From Thermoflexales bacterium (GTDB lineage: Bacteria; Chloroflexota; Anaerolineae; J036; Brachytrichaceae): a stretch of 34,116 nt of DNA. Position 1 is the first letter of the stretch; the number at the start of each line of letters is the position of its first letter. The stretch covers positions 1 to 34,116 of the forward strand of contig JAIBCK010000034.1 of the NCBI GenBank assembly GCA_019694215.1, written 5' to 3'. Shown here one piece after another: positions 7,050 through 15,394 of the stretch. The position numbers and the translations under genes are program-made. The notes under the pieces were generated by a model. The model saw only the letters and a program-made list of their open reading frames with translations. It did not search any database and was not told where the DNA came from.

Positions 7050-8003
7050 ATGAAAATCAAACATGCCCTTTCCCTCGCACTCGCGACGATGCTCGCCAGT
7101 GCATCCTTCGCAATGATCGCCGCGCCCGCGCGCGCGGCCGATCCCGTGGCCGCGGCCGCCCTGCGCGCCAGCACCTGGCTGCGCGCGCAACAACAGCCCG
7201 ACGGCGGATTCTCGAATGGCTTCGCGCCGGGAAGCGACGCCGGAACGACCGCCGACGCTGTCGCAGCGCTGGCCGCCGCCGGCATCAAGGCCGCTGATCT
7301 GCGCACGCCGGCCGGCGCGACCGCCCTGGGGTATCTCGCCGGGCAGATCGCTACGGGCGTCAAGCCCGGCGTCGCGGCCAAGGTCGCGCTGGCCGTGAGT
7401 GCCACCGGTGGAAACCCTCGTGCGTTTGGCGGGCACGACCTGCTGGCTGACCTGGCCGCCAGCGAGGACGCCAGCAGCGGCCTGCTGGGCGGCAGCGTCT
7501 TTGCGCACACCCTGAGCATGCTGGCCTTCGCGCGCGCGGGGCAAGCCCTGCCCTCCCGCGCGACAAGCGCCCTGCTTGCCCTGCAAGATGCTTCCGGCGG
7601 TTGGGCCTTCGCCGGCCGCGGCGCCCCGGACGTCGACACAACGGCGCTGGCCGCGCTCGCCCTCATCGCCAATGGCCACTCGGCCAGGACTGGCCCGGCC
7701 GGGCACGCCCTCGGCTACCTGAACAGCCTGCAAAATCAGGATGGCGGCTTCCCGTATCAGTCCCCCAGCGACTACGGCACGGACAGCAACACGAACTCCA
7801 CGGCACTCGTGGCGCTGGCGCACATTGCCAGCGGCGATCAGCCAGAGTCCTGGTTCCGCCCCGGCGGGCTGAATGCGCTCGGGCATCTCGTCACCGCCCA
7901 GCTGCCGTCGGGCGCGATGAGCTATCAGGGCGCCTACCCGGATGCCAGCGTGCTGGCGACGATTGGGGCGCTCCCCGCGCTCGTTCGCCAGAACCTGCGT
8001 TGA
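7050..8003 (+). CDS. Secreted alpha-toroid protein (prenyltransferase/transcobalamin-like repeats)
   Basis: 317 aa from the ATG at 7050; the frame extends back into the riboswitch and terminator, which rules out earlier starts. Residues 1-29 form a Sec signal peptide with an APARA cleavage site. The mature protein has about five helical-hairpin repeats of the prenyltransferase/squalene-cyclase type, marked by QQPDGGF (48-54), QDASGGWAF and NQDGGFPY. This alpha6-alpha6 toroid fold is also the N-terminal domain of animal intrinsic factor and transcobalamin. The catalytic DxDD motif of squalene-hopene cyclases is not seen, so a binding rather than cyclase role is likely. As the first gene after a cobalamin riboswitch and before a DUF4430-like and ECF genes, it is a candidate corrinoid-binding protein. 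Binding itself is inferred. Confidence 0.82.
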   Translation: MKIKHALSLALATMLASASFAMIAAPARAADPVAAAALRASTWLRAQQQPDGGFSNGFAPGSDAGTTADAVAALAAAGIKAADLRTPAGATALGYLAGQIATGVKPGVAAKVALAVSATGGNPRAFGGHDLLADLAASEDASSGLLGGSVFAHTLSMLAFARAGQALPSRATSALLALQDASGGWAFAGRGAPDVDTTALAALALIANGHSARTGPAGHALGYLNSLQNQDGGFPYQSPSDYGTDSNTNSTALVALAHIASGDQPESWFRPGGLNALGHLVTAQLPSGAMSYQGAYPDASVLATIGALPALVRQNLR

Positions 8004-8008
8004 TCACA

Positions 8009-8863
8009 ATGGACGCCGGGGCACCCCTGCCGCGTGGCCTCACCGCCGTTCTGGCCGGGCTCGCGCTCGTCCTGAACGTGGCGGCCTGGTCGCGCCCCGC
8101 CCTGGCGTCCAGCGGTCAAATCACACACAAGGCCGGGCTGGTCGTCTCGTACGGTGATGGCCGCGTGGTGCGCGCCTGCGTGCGCTTCAACGAAGACAGC
8201 CTGAGCGGCTTCGAGCTGCTGCGGCGCGCCGGGCTGCCCGTCAGCGCGCAGGTCGGCGGTCTGGGCGCGGCCGTCTGCGCGATCGGTGGAACGGGCTGCC
8301 AGTATCCGGCCACATCGTGCTTCTGCCAGTGCGAAAACCCCGCCCAGGGCTGCGCGTACTGGGCCTACGGACAATGGACAGGGACGGCCTGGCAGTACGC
8401 CGGCGTGGGCGCCCTCGCCCGCAAAGTGACGGACGGGCAGATCGATGGGTGGGCCTGGGACGTTGGCTCCGCCACCCCGACGGCGCTGCGCCTGCCGGCC
8501 GTCAGCCTGGACGCGCTGTGCGCCGACGCCCCAGCAGCGACAGCGACGTCCGCCGTGGCGGCACCGACGAGGCCGACGTTTGCGCCATCCACCACGCCCG
8601 AACCTTCGCCATCGCGCGCGCCGAACACGGTGGCGGCACCGCCAACCTTCACCGCAACGGTGCCACCATCGCCAACGGAGACGGCACTGCCGGCGGCGAC
8701 GCCGACGGGAACATCGGTGCCCGCGCCCACTGCCGCCGTCGCAGCGACCGCCACAGCAGCGACCCCCTCCAGCCCGCCCGCCTCGCTCATCGCCTTCGGC
8801 ACCGTCCTTGTGGCACTGCTCGGCATCGTCGCCGCGTCGCGCCTTCGGAGGTCCGGTGACTGA
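8009..8863 (+). CDS. Membrane-anchored DUF4430-like (transcobalamin beta-domain-like) protein
   Basis: 284 aa, starting 5 nt after the preceding stop. Residues 1-33 are a signal peptide. Residues about 38-155 fit the DUF4430 pattern: SGFELLRRAGL, a Cys-rich stretch (Cys90, 97, 104, 106, 108, 115), YWAYGQWTGTAWQYAGVGA, and DGQIDGWAWDVG. A Pro/Thr/Ala-rich linker (172-257) follows, then a membrane helix (about 258-278) and a short Arg tail, giving a stalk-mounted extracellular domain. DUF4430 is the fold of the C-terminal beta domain of intrinsic factor/transcobalamin. Together with the toroid protein it would form a split B12-capture pair. Its stop overlaps the S-component start by 8 nt. The domain call comes from pattern, not a search. 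Confidence 0.75.
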   Translation: MDAGAPLPRGLTAVLAGLALVLNVAAWSRPALASSGQITHKAGLVVSYGDGRVVRACVRFNEDSLSGFELLRRAGLPVSAQVGGLGAAVCAIGGTGCQYPATSCFCQCENPAQGCAYWAYGQWTGTAWQYAGVGALARKVTDGQIDGWAWDVGSATPTALRLPAVSLDALCADAPAATATSAVAAPTRPTFAPSTTPEPSPSRAPNTVAAPPTFTATVPPSPTETALPAATPTGTSVPAPTAAVAATATAATPSSPPASLIAFGTVLVALLGIVAASRLRRSGD

Positions 8864-9647
8864 CCGGCCCGCCCTCCTGCCGCGGCATGCCTTCAGCCTG
8901 GGATTGTTTGGATTGGCCGCCGCCTTCGGCGGCCTCGTGCTGGCCTGGCCCTTCCTCTTTCCCACCCTGCGTGGCGGCGGTGACACGGCCTGGGTGACGG
9001 TCAGCCTGCTGGCGCTGTGCCTGCTCGGGACGTTCGTGGATGCCGGTGAAGGCGCGCTCACCCCGCGCGTGATCGCGCTGCTGGCCGTGCTCGTCGCGCT
9101 CAACAGTATTCTACGTTTTGCGGAAAACGCCCTGCCCGGACCCGGCGAGTTCTCACCCGTCTTCGCCCTGATCATTCTGGCCGGCTATGCCTTTGGCGCG
9201 CGCTTCGGCTTTCTCACGGGCGCGTTGACACTGCTCGTGTCGGCCATCATCACGGCCGGGGTTGGTCCCTGGTTGCCCTATCAGATGTTCACCGCGGGCT
9301 GGGTGGGCCTCAGCGCCGGGTGGCTGCCCGGCCGCGCGGCCGCCCAACCCGGCCGGCGCGCCGTGATCGGCCTGATGGCCTTTGGCGTAGTCTGGGGTTT
9401 TCTGTATGGCGCGATCATGAACCTGTCCTTCTGGCATCTTTATGCGGGCACGGGCGCGTGGGCGCCGGGCCTTGGCCCACTGGACACTTTGCAGCGTTAT
9501 GCGACGTTTTACGCGCTGACCTCCGCGCTGCCGGATGCCTTCCGCGCCCTTGGCAACGCCGCGCTGATCGGCCTCTTTGGCGCGCCCACGCTGGCCGCGT
9601 TGTGGCGGACGCGGCGATCGCTCTCCTTCACCCACACGACAGCATGA
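8856..9647 (+). CDS. ECF transporter S component (predicted cobalamin/corrinoid)
   Basis: 263 aa. The start is GTG at 8856, chosen because GGAGG (8847-8851) sits 4 nt upstream and the frame has no better start; it overlaps the previous gene by 8 nt. Six or so hydrophobic helices are visible (about 11-35, 45-62, 70-88, 101-135, 145-158, 168-195). They include the S-component-like segments YAFGARFGFLTGALTLLVSA and PYQMFTAGWVGLSAG. S components bind the vitamin and dock on the EcfT/EcfA module. The MHIPDG start of cobalt-specific CbiM is absent, so a corrinoid substrate is favoured by the riboswitch and neighbours. Its last codon overlaps the T-component ATG (ATGA). Confidence 0.8.
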   Translation: MTDRPALLPRHAFSLGLFGLAAAFGGLVLAWPFLFPTLRGGGDTAWVTVSLLALCLLGTFVDAGEGALTPRVIALLAVLVALNSILRFAENALPGPGEFSPVFALIILAGYAFGARFGFLTGALTLLVSAIITAGVGPWLPYQMFTAGWVGLSAGWLPGRAAAQPGRRAVIGLMAFGVVWGFLYGAIMNLSFWHLYAGTGAWAPGLGPLDTLQRYATFYALTSALPDAFRALGNAALIGLFGAPTLAALWRTRRSLSFTHTTA

Positions 9648-10651
9648 CCCAACCCCGCGCCGGCCGCCGCCCCCTGTCCGCGCTTACCTGGCTGGCCTGG
9701 GTGACGAGCGGCACGCTGGTTGCGCTGGGCGCGCGCAACCCCCTGGTTGGCGCACTACTTCTTGCGTTGGGTGTTGCGGCAATGGCGCTCACGCGCATCC
9801 CGGGGATCGCGGCGCGGCTGCGGCTGGCAATGTTTTTCCCCCTCGCGGGCGCGCTCTTTAACGCCGCCTACACCCATGTCGGCGATTCTGTTCTCCTGAA
9901 ACTGCCGGAGGCCTGGCCCGTGGTCGGCGGGTCGATCACCGCCGAGGCCCTGGCCTACGGTGCCACGGGCGGGTTGGCCATCGGAGCCCTCCTGCTGTGG
10001 TTCGGCGTCTTCGTCTCTCGCGCACGGGCGTACGACCTCGCCCGCCTGGCCCCCCGCGCCTTCGAGTCGGTCGCGCTCGTTGTCGTCATCGCGCTGGGGA
10101 TGGCGCCGCTGGCCCGCCGGCGCCTGGACGAGATCCGCGCCGCACAGGCCACGCGCGGTCTGCAGCCGCGCGGGCTGCGCGATGCCCTGCCGCTCTGGAC
10201 GCCCCTGCTGGCCGGCGGCCTCGAACAAGGGGCTCAGCTGGCCGAGGCGATGCTCGCGCGCGGTTTCGTGTCGGCGCGGCGTCCAGGCAGCAGAGTCGCC
10301 GCGCTGGGGGTCGGATTCGGGTTGCTGATCGCGGCCGCAGGTGGGCTCGGGCAGTTGCTCGTTCCGGGCGCGCTGCCCGTGATGCTCCTCGTGGCCGGGG
10401 CCGCGGTCTTCGCGCTCTCCGCGCTCGCCATGCCCAGACCAACCACCACGCGCTACCGAAATGCGCCCTTCACCGCGCGAGATGCTTTACTTACTACCGT
10501 TGTGCTTGGTGCGACGGCGCTGCTCCTCGCGGGCGTGGGGGGGCGGCTCGCCTGGGATCCCTACCCAACACTGACCTGGCCGGACCTGCCCGGGCTGGCC
10601 GGCCCCGCCCTGCTCGCCCTTGTCCTGCCACCGCTCATTGAACGGGGCTAG
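9644..10651 (+). CDS. ecfT: ECF transporter T component (EcfT)
   Basis: 335 aa from the ATG at 9644, overlapping the S-component stop by 4 nt. Hydrophobic helices lie at about 13-50, 62-76, 108-125 and 142-155, with more in the C-terminal third. A long amphipathic region holds the two coupling motifs ATRG (169-172) and LARG (204-207), the hallmark by which EcfT touches the ATPases. The C-terminal half (about 220-335) adds further helices, making it longer than the usual 260-270 aa. No EcfA ATPase is encoded next to it, so the transporter must use ATPases from elsewhere. It is last in the riboswitch operon. Confidence 0.83.
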   Translation: MTQPRAGRRPLSALTWLAWVTSGTLVALGARNPLVGALLLALGVAAMALTRIPGIAARLRLAMFFPLAGALFNAAYTHVGDSVLLKLPEAWPVVGGSITAEALAYGATGGLAIGALLLWFGVFVSRARAYDLARLAPRAFESVALVVVIALGMAPLARRRLDEIRAAQATRGLQPRGLRDALPLWTPLLAGGLEQGAQLAEAMLARGFVSARRPGSRVAALGVGFGLLIAAAGGLGQLLVPGALPVMLLVAGAAVFALSALAMPRPTTTRYRNAPFTARDALLTTVVLGATALLLAGVGGRLAWDPYPTLTWPDLPGLAGPALLALVLPPLIERG

Positions 10652-12165
10652 ATCCGGCGCTGCTTGAGGAAATACGACAGGGCGAAGAAGACACCGCCGA
10701 CCACGAGCAGCGCCCCGATCCCGACGGCCAGGATGGGCAGCGCGAGATTGCTCAGCTCGCGGTTGCCCGCCTGCGCGGCAATGGCCGTGGGCACGATCGG
10801 GGCATTCCCCGCCGACTTGGGCCGCAGCCCAACCGAGAACGTGGTCGCGCTCCCGCCCTGCACGACCTTGGTGTCATTGAGCGGCGTCGTCGCGTTGAAA
10901 GCCTGGAGCGTGGTCGCGCCGACGATGTAGCTGCCGGTGGCCAGGTTCTGCACACAGAAAGGCTCGTTGATCCCGTCCGTTGTGCGGGTCGACACGAGCT
11001 GACCGGCGGCGCTGATCGAGAAGAAGACATTGGGAACGAGGTTCTCGCCCTTGTCGGCCTGCCGCTTGCCATCGCCATCGTTGTCGAAGAAGGCCTCCAC
11101 GCACAACAAACCAAATTGCGGCGCGGCCGCCACGGCGGTGCCCGGCCCGGGCGGACGCGGCGTGGCCGTCGGCGGCGCGGGCGGCGCCTCCAGCAGCAGC
11201 TCCTGCCCAACGGTCAACAGATCGGTGCGCAGGCCATTCAGTCGGCGCAGGTCATCGACGCCCACCCCGGTCTTGGCGGCGATGCCGCTCAGGGTGTCGC
11301 CACTCTCGACCTTGTAGGTCTTGCCGCTGGCCGGGCGGGCCGCCGTCGGGGCGGGCGTCAACGTGAGGGCCGGTGCCGCCACGGTCGCCGTGACGGGAAG
11401 CGAGCCCGTCACCGTCGCCGCCGCCGCGATGCCCGGCGAGTTGGCGCTGCGAAGCGGATCAGGCGTGGCGATGCCAGCGACCGTCTCAACCACGACATCG
11501 TCAATGAACACCTCGTTGTGCCGCACGGGATCCTTCATCGTGGCATAGGTGTAAATCACAAAACTGCTCGTGCGCGCCTCAAATTCGAGCGTCAGCGTGT
11601 TGAAGCGGTCCTTGACGTCGGTCTCGGGCGACCAAATCACGCCAGGGTTGAACGCCGAGGCCGACTTCGGGTCGCCGGTGAGGGGTTCGACGCCGATGCG
11701 CAGCCGCACATCTTTGGAGGGCCGCGCAGAGAATGACGCTTCGTCGTTCGTCGACCAGACCTGCATGGCCGCGCTCACCCGCAGGCGCGTCCCGACCTTG
11801 ATCCCACTGATGACACGGCGCACACCACCGGTGAAGGCGGCGCGCTCGACGAAGAGGCGCTGTGCGCCCTGGCCCGTCTGCACCCGGCCGAGGGCACTGA
11901 TGCGCGCGGCCTGGGGTTGGAAGTTGAGACCTTCAGGGTCGGTCTCGCGGCGCGGCACCCACCACACCTCCCAGCCCGCGGGAACCTGGCAGGTGCCTAC
12001 GGCACAAAAGGTGTCAGGGACGAAGCCCGCCTCGAAGGTCTCGCGGAAGACGACATCGGCTGGCGCGGGCGTCTGCGCGCCGGCGGGACGCGCCCCCAGC
12101 GCAGGGGCCATCAACGCACCGGCCAAGGTGAGGAACGCAGCGATCTTTCGGATTCGTAGCATCAT
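10648..12165 (-). CDS. Surface LysM protein with SdrD/Cna-B-like domain and C-terminal membrane helix
   Basis: 505 aa from the ATG at 12165 (a second ATG follows directly). Signal peptide about 1-30 (ARPAGA cleavage). Residues 36-230 form a beta-rich domain of the jelly-roll/carbohydrate-binding style (VFRETFEAGF... VFIDDVVVE). Next come a Thr/Pro/Ala linker and a LysM motif (282-326, TYKVESGDTLSGIAAKTG) that should bind peptidoglycan. A prealbumin-like domain (352-447, CVEAFFDNDGDGKRQADKGE) resembles SdrD/Cna-B repeats. A final transmembrane helix (474-500) ends in KQRRI. It would sit on the cell surface, held by both membrane and wall. TATACT (minus strand, 12176-12181) lies 10 nt before the start. 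Its stop overlaps the convergent EcfT stop (CTAG). Confidence 0.8.
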   Translation of the reverse strand: MMLRIRKIAAFLTLAGALMAPALGARPAGAQTPAPADVVFRETFEAGFVPDTFCAVGTCQVPAGWEVWWVPRRETDPEGLNFQPQAARISALGRVQTGQGAQRLFVERAAFTGGVRRVISGIKVGTRLRVSAAMQVWSTNDEASFSARPSKDVRLRIGVEPLTGDPKSASAFNPGVIWSPETDVKDRFNTLTLEFEARTSSFVIYTYATMKDPVRHNEVFIDDVVVETVAGIATPDPLRSANSPGIAAAATVTGSLPVTATVAAPALTLTPAPTAARPASGKTYKVESGDTLSGIAAKTGVGVDDLRRLNGLRTDLLTVGQELLLEAPPAPPTATPRPPGPGTAVAAAPQFGLLCVEAFFDNDGDGKRQADKGENLVPNVFFSISAAGQLVSTRTTDGINEPFCVQNLATGSYIVGATTLQAFNATTPLNDTKVVQGGSATTFSVGLRPKSAGNAPIVPTAIAAQAGNRELSNLALPILAVGIGALLVVGGVFFALSYFLKQRRI

Positions 12166-12227
12166 GAACCAAGCCAGTATATCGCCCCAGCCTGGCCAGC
12201 CCGCCGCATGCGGAGCGCGGTGCGTGG

Positions 12228-14156
12228 CTACGGCAGGTCGAGGGCATCGCGCCCCTGAGCGGGCCCGGCCACGATCATGCGGCGCTGTAGGTCCGCGCGC
12301 CGATACACCCCCACCCTCAGCACATCCCCCGGCTGCCAGCCGCCCGGCGCCATCAGCGTGCGCGCCTCCGCATACACATCGCCGATCCGCCACGCGGGCA
12401 TCGGCCAGTAGCCGCGCATCGGGCCCTCGTCGGCCTGCGCAATCACGGCGCCGGCCCTCAGCCAGTGCACGAAGACGGCATCGTCCTCCGCAAGGGGGTG
12501 TTCGGCGCGCCACGTCAACGAAACCGTGAGCGAATCGCCCACCTGCGGCACGGCCTTGGTCGCCGTCAGCAGGCTCAAGCCACTGTCGAATGTGGCGTGC
12601 GGGGATTGCGGGCCCGTGGGCGGATCGACCCGCAGCGCGATCCAGGCGATGCGTGTGGTGGGGTCGAGGTCGCCCTGCGCGCGCGGGCCCACTTCCAGGC
12701 TGACGCGCCCCGTCGGCAGGCTCGCCTCAAACGCGCCGAGTGGGTGATTGGGGTCAACGAACAAGATCCCCGGCGACGACGCCCATGCGCCGTCGCCGGC
12801 CCCGCCCACCCGCGACCCCAGATCCGGCACGAGGAAGCGCAGCGCCGGATTGTCGTCGCTCAGACGCGGATCGATGCGGGTCTCGAGCCCGGCGGCCAGC
12901 GCTGCGTTCACCCCATCGGCAAGGGCGGTGTTCTGTGCTTCCAGCCAGAAGCCGGTCATGGGATTGCGCACATAACGGTCAAAGTAGTCCGTCCACGTCG
13001 ACCAGCCGCCGAAGGCGAGGACGAGCGCCGGAACGAACAACGCGATGCGCCGCGCCGCGGGCCGGGCCGCAAGGAACCCCGCGACGGCGTCCAACCCCAG
13101 CGCGGCGAGCAGGCAGGCGGGCGGCAGCGCGCCGATGGCGCGCAGGGCATGTGGGGTGTCCTCGGCCAGAATCGTCGGGATGAGGAAAACGGCCAGCCAG
13201 GCCAGCAGCAGCCCGCCAAAGCGATCTCCGCGCAACGCTCGAAACACAGCCAATACCACGCCCAGCCCGAACGCAAGGCCCATCACCGGATCAAAGACCG
13301 GGCGCAGCGGCAGGTTGTGGCGCCAGATGCGGTCGCCGACAAAGGTGAACATGCCGAGGGCCTTGAGCGTGTTGCCGAGCAGCGCGCCGAGCGGGTCGCC
13401 GTGGCTGATCTCGGGGCTGAGGATCGAGACCTGGCCCGCGCGCGAGAGAAAGAGATCGGGATGTCGCGTCGCCCACAGCAGCATCGGCGTGGCCACCAGC
13501 AGGGCTGCGATGCAGGCGGCGAGCAGCGGCGCGCGCACCTCACCACGCATCCGCAAGACCGCGGCCAACCCGAGCAGCGCCCCCAGCCCGATCAGAAACG
13601 GCCACGAGGTGTAGGTGTAGAGCGCGGCACCGAACAGGGCCCCCGTCACCGCCGCCCAACGGACACGGACAACGCCACGCGCCCGCCAGGCCAGGCCGCA
13701 GGCCGCCAGCGCGAGACAGGCGATCAGCGGCAGCGTGATCGCGCGGAAGGCCACCCGGCTGAGCGCGACATGCCAGAACGTGACAGCCATTACCCCGGCG
13801 GCAAGCACGCCGACCCGGTGCGTCGCCCATGCGCGGCCGGCGGCGTAAGCGGCGAACAACGTCAGGATGCCGACCAGCGCCGAGACGATGCGCAGCGCCC
13901 AGACCGAACGCCCCGCCAACCCGATCGAGGCCGCCAGCAAGTAGATGAACGCGCCTTCACGGCCATTGTTGGCGGCGAAATACAGGGCCGGATGTCCGTT
14001 CAAAACGCCCAACGCGTCGAGTCCATACCAGGCCTCATCCCGATACAGCCCTGGCGGCAGCGCGCCAAGGTCAATCAGCCGCAGCACAGCGCCCACGCCG
14101 ATGATCGATGCGAGGGGCAGGAAGGGCATCCAGCGGGAGAGGCGGCCGCGCAACAC
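12228..14156 (-). CDS. GT39-like (PMT/ArnT-type) membrane glycosyltransferase
   Basis: 642 aa, GTG start at 14156. About 11-12 hydrophobic helices fill residues 12-420, and a soluble C-terminal region (about 430-642) follows. The first extracytoplasmic loop carries LYRDEAWYGLDA, with the Asp40-Glu41 pair typical of the PMT_2 catalytic motif. EGAFIYLLAASI and WHVALSRVAFRAI also match this family. Such enzymes move a sugar from a polyprenyl-phosphate donor onto a protein or lipid outside the membrane. TACAAT (minus strand, 14163-14168) ends 6 nt before the GTG, supporting this start through a leaderless transcript. The divergent GT4 gene suggests a shared surface-glycan role. Confidence 0.82.
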   Translation of the reverse strand: MLRGRLSRWMPFLPLASIIGVGAVLRLIDLGALPPGLYRDEAWYGLDALGVLNGHPALYFAANNGREGAFIYLLAASIGLAGRSVWALRIVSALVGILTLFAAYAAGRAWATHRVGVLAAGVMAVTFWHVALSRVAFRAITLPLIACLALAACGLAWRARGVVRVRWAAVTGALFGAALYTYTSWPFLIGLGALLGLAAVLRMRGEVRAPLLAACIAALLVATPMLLWATRHPDLFLSRAGQVSILSPEISHGDPLGALLGNTLKALGMFTFVGDRIWRHNLPLRPVFDPVMGLAFGLGVVLAVFRALRGDRFGGLLLAWLAVFLIPTILAEDTPHALRAIGALPPACLLAALGLDAVAGFLAARPAARRIALFVPALVLAFGGWSTWTDYFDRYVRNPMTGFWLEAQNTALADGVNAALAAGLETRIDPRLSDDNPALRFLVPDLGSRVGGAGDGAWASSPGILFVDPNHPLGAFEASLPTGRVSLEVGPRAQGDLDPTTRIAWIALRVDPPTGPQSPHATFDSGLSLLTATKAVPQVGDSLTVSLTWRAEHPLAEDDAVFVHWLRAGAVIAQADEGPMRGYWPMPAWRIGDVYAEARTLMAPGGWQPGDVLRVGVYRRADLQRRMIVAGPAQGRDALDLP

Positions 14157-14192
14157 GGCTCGATTGTAGCGGGCTGGGCGATAATGCCGCGG
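14157..14192. promoter_or_regulatory. Back-to-back leaderless promoters of two glycosyltransferase genes
   Basis: Only 36 bp separate the divergent GTG (14156) and ATG (14193). Minus strand: TACAAT at 14163-14168, 6 nt from the GTG. Plus strand: GATAAT at 14180-14185, 7 nt from the ATG. Each polymerase footprint would cover the other start, so the promoters should compete. Confidence 0.55.
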
Positions 14193-15299
14193 ATGCGCGT
14201 CGCCCTTCTTTCAAAGGCCTTTGTCGTGGGGGCCTATCAACGCAAATGCGAGCTCATGGCCGAGGCGGCGCCGGATCTCGAGCTCACCCTGCTCACCCCG
14301 CCGAGCTGGCGCTGGGGCGAACGCGAGAGCGTCTACACGCCCACGTTTGTGGCCGGCTATCACACACGCGTGCTGCCCCTGGCGCAGAACGGCAACTTCC
14401 ACCTGCACCGCTACCGCGGATTGGCCGAGGCGCTGGCTGAGTTGCGCCCCGACCTCGTGCACCTCGATGAGGAGCCTTACAACCTGGCGACCTGGCTCGG
14501 CCTGCGGGCCGCCAAGCGCGTCGGCGCGCGGCCAATCTTCTTCACCTGGCAGAACCTGTATCGCCGCTATCCACCGCCCTTTGCCTGGTTCGAACGCGCC
14601 GTGTTGCGCAGCTGCGCGCTGGCGCTGGCGGGAAACCGCGACGCGGCGACGATTCTCTCCCGCAAGGGATTTTCTGGCGCGTGTCGGGTCCTGCCCCAGT
14701 TCGGGGTGGATGAGGCGTTTTTCACGCCTGCGACAGCGGCCCGTGCCGACGCCTTCACGGTCGGTTTTGCGGGCAGGCTGGATCCGGAGAAGGGCGTCGA
14801 CGTGCTGCTGCGCGCCGCAGCGGCCCTGCCGGGCGTTCGCGTCGAGCTGGCCGGGGCCGGCCCGGAGCGGCCGGCGCTCGAGGCGTTGGCCGCCTCGCTG
14901 GGCCTCGGCGAGCGGGTGCGCTTCCTGGGCGCGCTTGCGATCGAGGACCTGCGGGCGTTCTACTGCCGCTGCCACGCGCTGGTGCTGCCGTCGCGCGCGC
15001 GGCCGAACTGGGTCGAGCAGTTTGGGCGCGTCCTGATCGAGGCCATGGCCTGCGGAACACCCGTGGTCGGTTCACAAACCGGCGAGATTCCGAACGTCAT
15101 CGGCGAAGCCGGCCTGACCTTCCCTGACGGCGATGCCGAGGTACTGGCCCAGCACCTCGAGGCGCTGCAACGCTCTCCCGAGCAACAGCGCGACCTGGGC
15201 GCGCGCGGGCGTGCGCGCGTCCTCGCCCACTTCACCATGCGCGCGATCGCCAGCGAGACCGTCGCGGCCTACCGCGCTGTGCTTTCTTCCCGCCCCTGA
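14193..15299 (+). CDS. Glycosyltransferase family 4 (GT-B fold)
   Basis: 368 aa. ATG at 14193 is preferred over ATG at 14184 because the -10 hexamer overlaps the latter. The N-terminal half starts MRVALLSKAFVVGAYQRK and includes PDLVHLDEEPYNL. The donor-binding half has VGFAGRLDPEKGVDVLLRA and an E-x7-E motif (Glu275, Glu283: EQFGRVLIE), followed by AMACGTPVVGSQTGEIPNVIG. These are clear GT4 retaining glycosyltransferase signatures. The donor and acceptor sugars are unknown. Cytoplasmic; likely partner of the divergent GT39-like enzyme in surface glycan synthesis. Confidence 0.9.
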   Translation: MRVALLSKAFVVGAYQRKCELMAEAAPDLELTLLTPPSWRWGERESVYTPTFVAGYHTRVLPLAQNGNFHLHRYRGLAEALAELRPDLVHLDEEPYNLATWLGLRAAKRVGARPIFFTWQNLYRRYPPPFAWFERAVLRSCALALAGNRDAATILSRKGFSGACRVLPQFGVDEAFFTPATAARADAFTVGFAGRLDPEKGVDVLLRAAAALPGVRVELAGAGPERPALEALAASLGLGERVRFLGALAIEDLRAFYCRCHALVLPSRARPNWVEQFGRVLIEAMACGTPVVGSQTGEIPNVIGEAGLTFPDGDAEVLAQHLEALQRSPEQQRDLGARGRARVLAHFTMRAIASETVAAYRAVLSSRP

Positions 15300-15342
15300 T
15301 GGCGCGTCGGGCTGCCCGGACGCTTATGTCCTTCCAATCCAG

Positions 15343-15371
15343 TTGTCTGAGACTGGTGGGTCTAGGACAAT
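15343..15371 (+). promoter_or_regulatory. Candidate promoter of the YugP-like protease gene
   Basis: TTGTCT (15343-15348), 17-bp spacer, GACAAT (15366-15371). A Shine-Dalgarno AGGAGG follows about 10 nt before the ATG at 15395, so this gene has a short conventional leader. Nothing else is seen in 15300-15394. Confidence 0.45.
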
Positions 15372-15394
15372 GGTGTCCATAGGAGGAACCGCTG

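Noticed and set aside
7050-8003. Squalene-hopene or terpene cyclase
   Set aside because: Too short (317 aa), secreted, and no DxDD catalytic motif is seen, although the toroid repeats are similar.
6731-10651. Cobalt (CbiMNQO) transporter
   Set aside because: The S component lacks the CbiM N-terminal MHIPDG motif and no CbiN is present. The extracellular toroid and DUF4430-like proteins fit a larger ligand.
12465-15299. 944-codon plus-strand open frame
   Set aside because: Its first 576 codons are the antisense of the GT39-like gene and are Arg/Gln/Pro-rich without domains. Only the last part, from 14193, is a gene (GT4).
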